Below, one piece after another: positions 60,901-64,000 of a stretch of DNA of 64,000 nucleotides. Source of the stretch: Gambelia wislizenii. Its lineage: Eukaryota > Chordata > Lepidosauria > Squamata > Crotaphytidae. The DNA lies in NCBI GenBank assembly GCA_030847615.1, contig JAUMIR010000001.1:61207501-61271500 (forward strand), given 5' to 3'. The first letter of the stretch is position 1. The number at the start of each line of letters is the position of its first letter. The position numbers were made by a program, and so were the translations under genes. The notes beneath the pieces were generated by a model. It had not been told where the DNA came from, did not search any database, and saw only the letters and a list, made by a program, of their open reading frames with translations.

Positions 60901-62408
60901 TGCGAAATCGGACGAGCCCCTATAATAATATTGACAAACAGGAATCCTCCAAAGCAGGAAAACAGATGAGGATTGACTCACTCTTCCCAGCGGCAGAGAC
61001 AACACAGCCCGTGAGTAACAGATCTGTAACAACGGCTCCTTCTTTACTCCTTAAGCCATTACAGACACTTGAACTAAACAAAACAGCCTCCCCAATTCCT
61101 CAAAGTGTAAATATAAATTATGGGACAGAGCAAGTTGAAAACAAAGTTGATAACAAAGTCAAACTCCCGGAGCTTGGCAGCATTCCCTACAATAACAGCG
61201 CTCAGCTCTTTTATGATTTCTGCAAACTGTCCATAGAGACTTTGATTCTTATTTTGCAAAGATTAAACAACATTACCAATAAGCTTTCCCAACAAGATTT
61301 TCAAAGGCAAAACCCATATGGTACACAGGGGGTTAAAAATGTAGCAGATTTGGAGGAAATGACGTGCCCTGCCACATCACAGGATGCAGTTAACCACAGC
61401 AGAGTGTTAAAAAAAAATGAGCTTCTGTTGCAAATACATCACAACAGGCACTTGTTAAACGGAAAGAAGGCTGTTATCAGATACCTTTCCCAACTTTTAA
61501 ACATGCACAGCAAAACAATTGATTTAACAGACTGCCACTTTTTGCCCAGCTCAAGAGCTACCAAGCGAATTTTTTTGACCTTTAGCCAGGCAAATATTCC
61601 TAACAGGCTGTTACGGAAAAGAAATTTCCTCTGGAATGCACATTATATAGAAATTAACAGAGTTTTCAAGGATGAGATAGTCCGTGATCTCATCACAGGG
61701 AAAACAGCAACAATAACACAAAGAAGCAATAATTCTGCACACCAAGAGGGAGAACCTAAACACACCTTAAAGGAAGAAACTCAGGCTATTAATAATGAAG
61801 TAAATAAACTGAGAGAAAAACTCACAGAAATCTGGGAACACGCTCCCACAATACAGCTGATGAAAGATACCATCCTGAGTCAATCTAACAGCAATCCAGC
61901 CCCATTGAAATCAGCCCCCCCTCGCAGAAAACTGTCAGTGCATTATTCTGATATTTATGACAGTGAAAGTGAAAGTGATGACTCTCTACTCACAATCAAG
62001 GAAGCCTTGAAATCCCGAGTTGTAGCCAACACCCCTCCACAAATGCAATATACTGCAGATGCACCCCCATCTACAATTAAACCCCAGGGGACTCAAGCAT
62101 CCCTATGCAAACCTAGCTCAAGGGAAAAACAGTCTTCACTGCCACCTACCTCATCTCCTAAGCCAAAGAATGCCCCCCTCACTAAAGAGATGGGATCCTT
62201 GCTTGCTTCTGATCCTCATTTCACTTCCCATGCTGCATTGGTTCTTCCAATCTCCCTTCCAGAACAGGCAGGGCAAGAAGAACAGGAATGTGACTCACTA
62301 CCCCTCCATCCTCAGAGGAGGACACAGCCACAGTCAACCCAGTCATTTAACCAACTGCCATCAGATGAATTACCCATTCAGCCTGTGCCCTGCAATGCGA
62401 CTGCCTGA
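60900..62408 (+). CDS. LINE ORF1 protein (putative RNA-binding)
   Basis: Open for 502 codons; the first ATG is codon 23 (60966), which is the likely start, unless the 5' end is truncated. Residues about 165-260 (KKNELLLQIHHNRHLL, KAVIRYLSQLLNMHS, TIDLTDCHFL, RIFLTFSQANIPNRLLRKRN, FLWNAHYIEINRVFKDEI) have the beta-alpha-beta spacing of an RRM, as in ORF1p of several LINE groups; this is judged by eye. A short coiled coil follows (QAINNEVNKLREKLTEIW). The C-terminal 150 residues are Ser/Pro/Glu-rich and low complexity (YDSESESDDSLLTI). No CCHC knuckle is seen. It ends at TGA (62406), in the same frame as ORF2. I do not assign the clade. Confidence 0.65.
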   Translation: MRNRTSPYNNIDKQESSKAGKQMRIDSLFPAAETTQPVSNRSVTTAPSLLLKPLQTLELNKTASPIPQSVNINYGTEQVENKVDNKVKLPELGSIPYNNSAQLFYDFCKLSIETLILILQRLNNITNKLSQQDFQRQNPYGTQGVKNVADLEEMTCPATSQDAVNHSRVLKKNELLLQIHHNRHLLNGKKAVIRYLSQLLNMHSKTIDLTDCHFLPSSRATKRIFLTFSQANIPNRLLRKRNFLWNAHYIEINRVFKDEIVRDLITGKTATITQRSNNSAHQEGEPKHTLKEETQAINNEVNKLREKLTEIWEHAPTIQLMKDTILSQSNSNPAPLKSAPPRRKLSVHYSDIYDSESESDDSLLTIKEALKSRVVANTPPQMQYTADAPPSTIKPQGTQASLCKPSSREKQSSLPPTSSPKPKNAPLTKEMGSLLASDPHFTSHAALVLPISLPEQAGQEEQECDSLPLHPQRRTQPQSTQSFNQLPSDELPIQPVPCNATA

Positions 62409-62438
62409 CCTCCAACAGACCAGCACAAGGTGACCCTT

Positions 62439-64000
62439 ATGACCTGGAACATTGCTGGGTGGCCGACGGCCCGCAGAGATCCCTGTCCTAATGACTTCCT
62501 CACCCAATATGACATTATACTGATCCAGGAAACATGGACTAATAAGGATCTGTTATTAAATGGTTTTCACTCATTCTCAATTCCGGCAGAGCCAGGGAAA
62601 AAGCATGGAAGAGCTAGAGGCGTCCTGGGCGTCCTGGTCTCCACCACCCTACGTGCCATAACAAGGCCTCTTTCTACTTTTAAAACACATGCCATGGCAG
62701 TGCTAATTCAATTTAACCATTGCACTTTGCTGATAATAAATGCCTACATGCCTCCAATGAAGAAGAAATCCCAAATCAGAGGCCTGTGGGCTGAATTGGA
62801 ATCATATACTGCTAATCTCATGTTGCAGAACCCAAATGCATTTGTAATTTTGGGAGGTGATTTGAATGCCAGACTGGGCCCCAATAATCATACCCTATAT
62901 GCCCATCACAAATGCCCTCCTCCTGATTTTGAAGACGATGGAACCCACCTCATCCGATGCTCAAAGGACAAGAAATCAAACTTTGCAGGACTTTGTCTGG
63001 ATCAAACAGCATTCAGGCTGAACCTTCAAATCCTAAATGGTGCCCTGAAAAATGACTGCCCAGCTGAATTCACTTATCTCTCTGGGTCCAGAATGAGTGC
63101 CATTGATTACATAATCATTTCCAGGGACCTTCTTCCCTATGCCAAGGAATTAGAAGTTATGCCCAGATTTGAAAGTGATCATTTACCAATTCGGCTACAG
63201 CTTAGCGACTTCACTCAGGAGACACACACCAGGGAGCGCTATCATCTCTCTGTGACACCATCAGGAAGGACTTATCGCCGAGCTAAATGGACCCCCCAAC
63301 TAAACCAAACAATAAGTGAGGTATTGGCTTCAGACCAACTTCAGCATCTTAGGACTGCCCTGATATCAGCTGAGTCCCCTGATGAAATCTTGGAAAATTA
63401 CAATACACTTACCCAAGCTTTACACCAATATCTAATCTGTCAAAATAGCGCACATCAGCGGAAACAACAACAGCACCACTCCAAACCATGGTTTGACAAG
63501 GAATGTGTTAATGCTAAAAAAGCCCTCATTGATATTTATCAAGGTTACCTATCTAATAACATTCCAGATGCTGCACAAATGCTGCTTCAGCAGAAAAGAG
63601 ACTACAAAAAGTTGCTGAGGAACAAGAAAAAAGAAGCCATGAAGAATGAGTGGACACAACTTATCCAGGCAGTCAGATCCAACAACACAGCTCTATTCTG
63701 GCATATTACATCAAGTTCCCAGAGAAATGGGCCAGCTACAGTGGATTGTCACATCCCTCCAGGGATATGGGAGGATCACTTTCAAGCACTTTATAAGGAC
63801 AACTACATTGAAAGTGGATGCACTAGCCAAAATATAGAAAATATCCAAGAGTGGCCACCAGTGACAGCGACAGAGATCAAGAACCTTGTAGCCCAGCTGA
63901 GAATGGGGAAGGCTCCAGGAGAAGACTTAATACCTGCAGAAGCCATTAAAAACAACCTTGAATTTTGGGCCCCTATCCTGGCCTCACTTTTCACCTGTAT
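62439..64000 (+). CDS. LINE ORF2: endonuclease and start of reverse transcriptase
   Basis: The ATG at 62439 (VTLMTWNIAGW) opens a frame that runs without a stop to the end of the window, 520 codons. The APE-type endonuclease residues are visible: N in MTWNIAG, E in ILIQETWT, D and N in ILGGDLNARLG, D in SAIDYIIIS, and SDHLPIRL, at residues about 4, 29, 141, 226 and 246. A linker with HHSKPWFDKECVNAKKAL follows. RMGKAPGEDLIPAEAI at about 489 is the start of the RT domain. The catalytic box lies outside the window. The 10 codons between the ORF1 stop and this ATG are in frame with both. Intact so far, so a fairly recent copy. It differs from CR1, L2 and L1 above; an I-group (Vingi-like) assignment is possible but only a guess. 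Confidence 0.85.
   Translation, partial: MTWNIAGWPTARRDPCPNDFLTQYDIILIQETWTNKDLLLNGFHSFSIPAEPGKKHGRARGVLGVLVSTTLRAITRPLSTFKTHAMAVLIQFNHCTLLIINAYMPPMKKKSQIRGLWAELESYTANLMLQNPNAFVILGGDLNARLGPNNHTLYAHHKCPPPDFEDDGTHLIRCSKDKKSNFAGLCLDQTAFRLNLQILNGALKNDCPAEFTYLSGSRMSAIDYIIISRDLLPYAKELEVMPRFESDHLPIRLQLSDFTQETHTRERYHLSVTPSGRTYRRAKWTPQLNQTISEVLASDQLQHLRTALISAESPDEILENYNTLTQALHQYLICQNSAHQRKQQQHHSKPWFDKECVNAKKALIDIYQGYLSNNIPDAAQMLLQQKRDYKKLLRNKKKEAMKNEWTQLIQAVRSNNTALFWHITSSSQRNGPATVDCHIPPGIWEDHFQALYKDNYIESGCTSQNIENIQEWPPVTATEIKNLVAQLRMGKAPGEDLIPAEAIKNNLEFWAPILASLFTC

Noticed and set aside
60385..61032. A 215-codon Pro/Arg/Ser-rich open frame on the minus strand
   Set aside because: It lies over the minisatellite and the LINE 5' end; low-complexity repeats produce it.

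Overview
The window looks like vertebrate, most likely squamate-reptile (lizard), genomic DNA with no recognisable host protein-coding gene. The reasons are CR1 retrotransposons with the amniote (ATTCTATG)n tail, a young L1 with an uninterrupted ORF2, L2 and zinc-finger-ended LINEs, tRNA- and 5S-derived SINEs, many hAT, pogo/Tigger and PIF/Harbinger elements and MITEs, and long microsatellites. The species cannot be fixed from the sequence. Every long open reading frame I can interpret belongs to a mobile element.

Layout. 0-9.4 kb: LTR-like and MITE fragments, a decayed L1 piece, a CR1 tail, tRNA-derived SINEs (one split by a later insertion), microsatellites and non-repetitive AT-rich DNA. 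9.4-13.6 kb: a pogo-type transposon whose transposase has two stop codons and is split by a 764-bp Harbinger-like MITE, then GC-rich inverted repeats. 14-24 kb: a Penelope-like remnant, a young CR1 inserted in an older repeat, SINEs, a hAT element with a second copy of the same Harbinger-like MITE nested inside it, and a LINE 3' end with a C-terminal zinc finger. 24-38 kb: sparse old DNA, old CR1 pieces, an L2 inserted into a SINE, LTR-like sequences, a repeat-free stretch that looks like a conserved non-coding region, a palindromic hAT MITE, and a decayed CR1. 38.6-49 kb: the most structured part, a PIF/Harbinger DNA transposon carrying a two-exon transposase on + and a Myb/SANT-like accessory gene on -. 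The accessory gene is interrupted first by a CR1 and then by a near-full-length L1. 49-60 kb: palindromic MITEs (one a 331-bp near-perfect palindrome), another copy of the zinc-finger LINE, a 5S rRNA-derived SINE and an AT-rich tract. 60-64 kb: an L1 5' head, a GC-rich minisatellite, and the 5' part of a different LINE whose ORF1 and ORF2 lie in the same frame separated by one TGA; ORF2 is open to the window edge.

How the parts relate. The window is a nested insertion record. Target-site duplications can be read for the L1, the Harbinger-like MITEs, two hAT elements and a TAA-flanked palindrome. In two cases removing the insert restores an open reading frame, which fixes both the boundaries and the order of events. 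The Harbinger element and the MITEs share GGG-type ends and a repeated TTTACACG motif, so the autonomous element (or a relative) may have moved the MITEs; this last step is inference.
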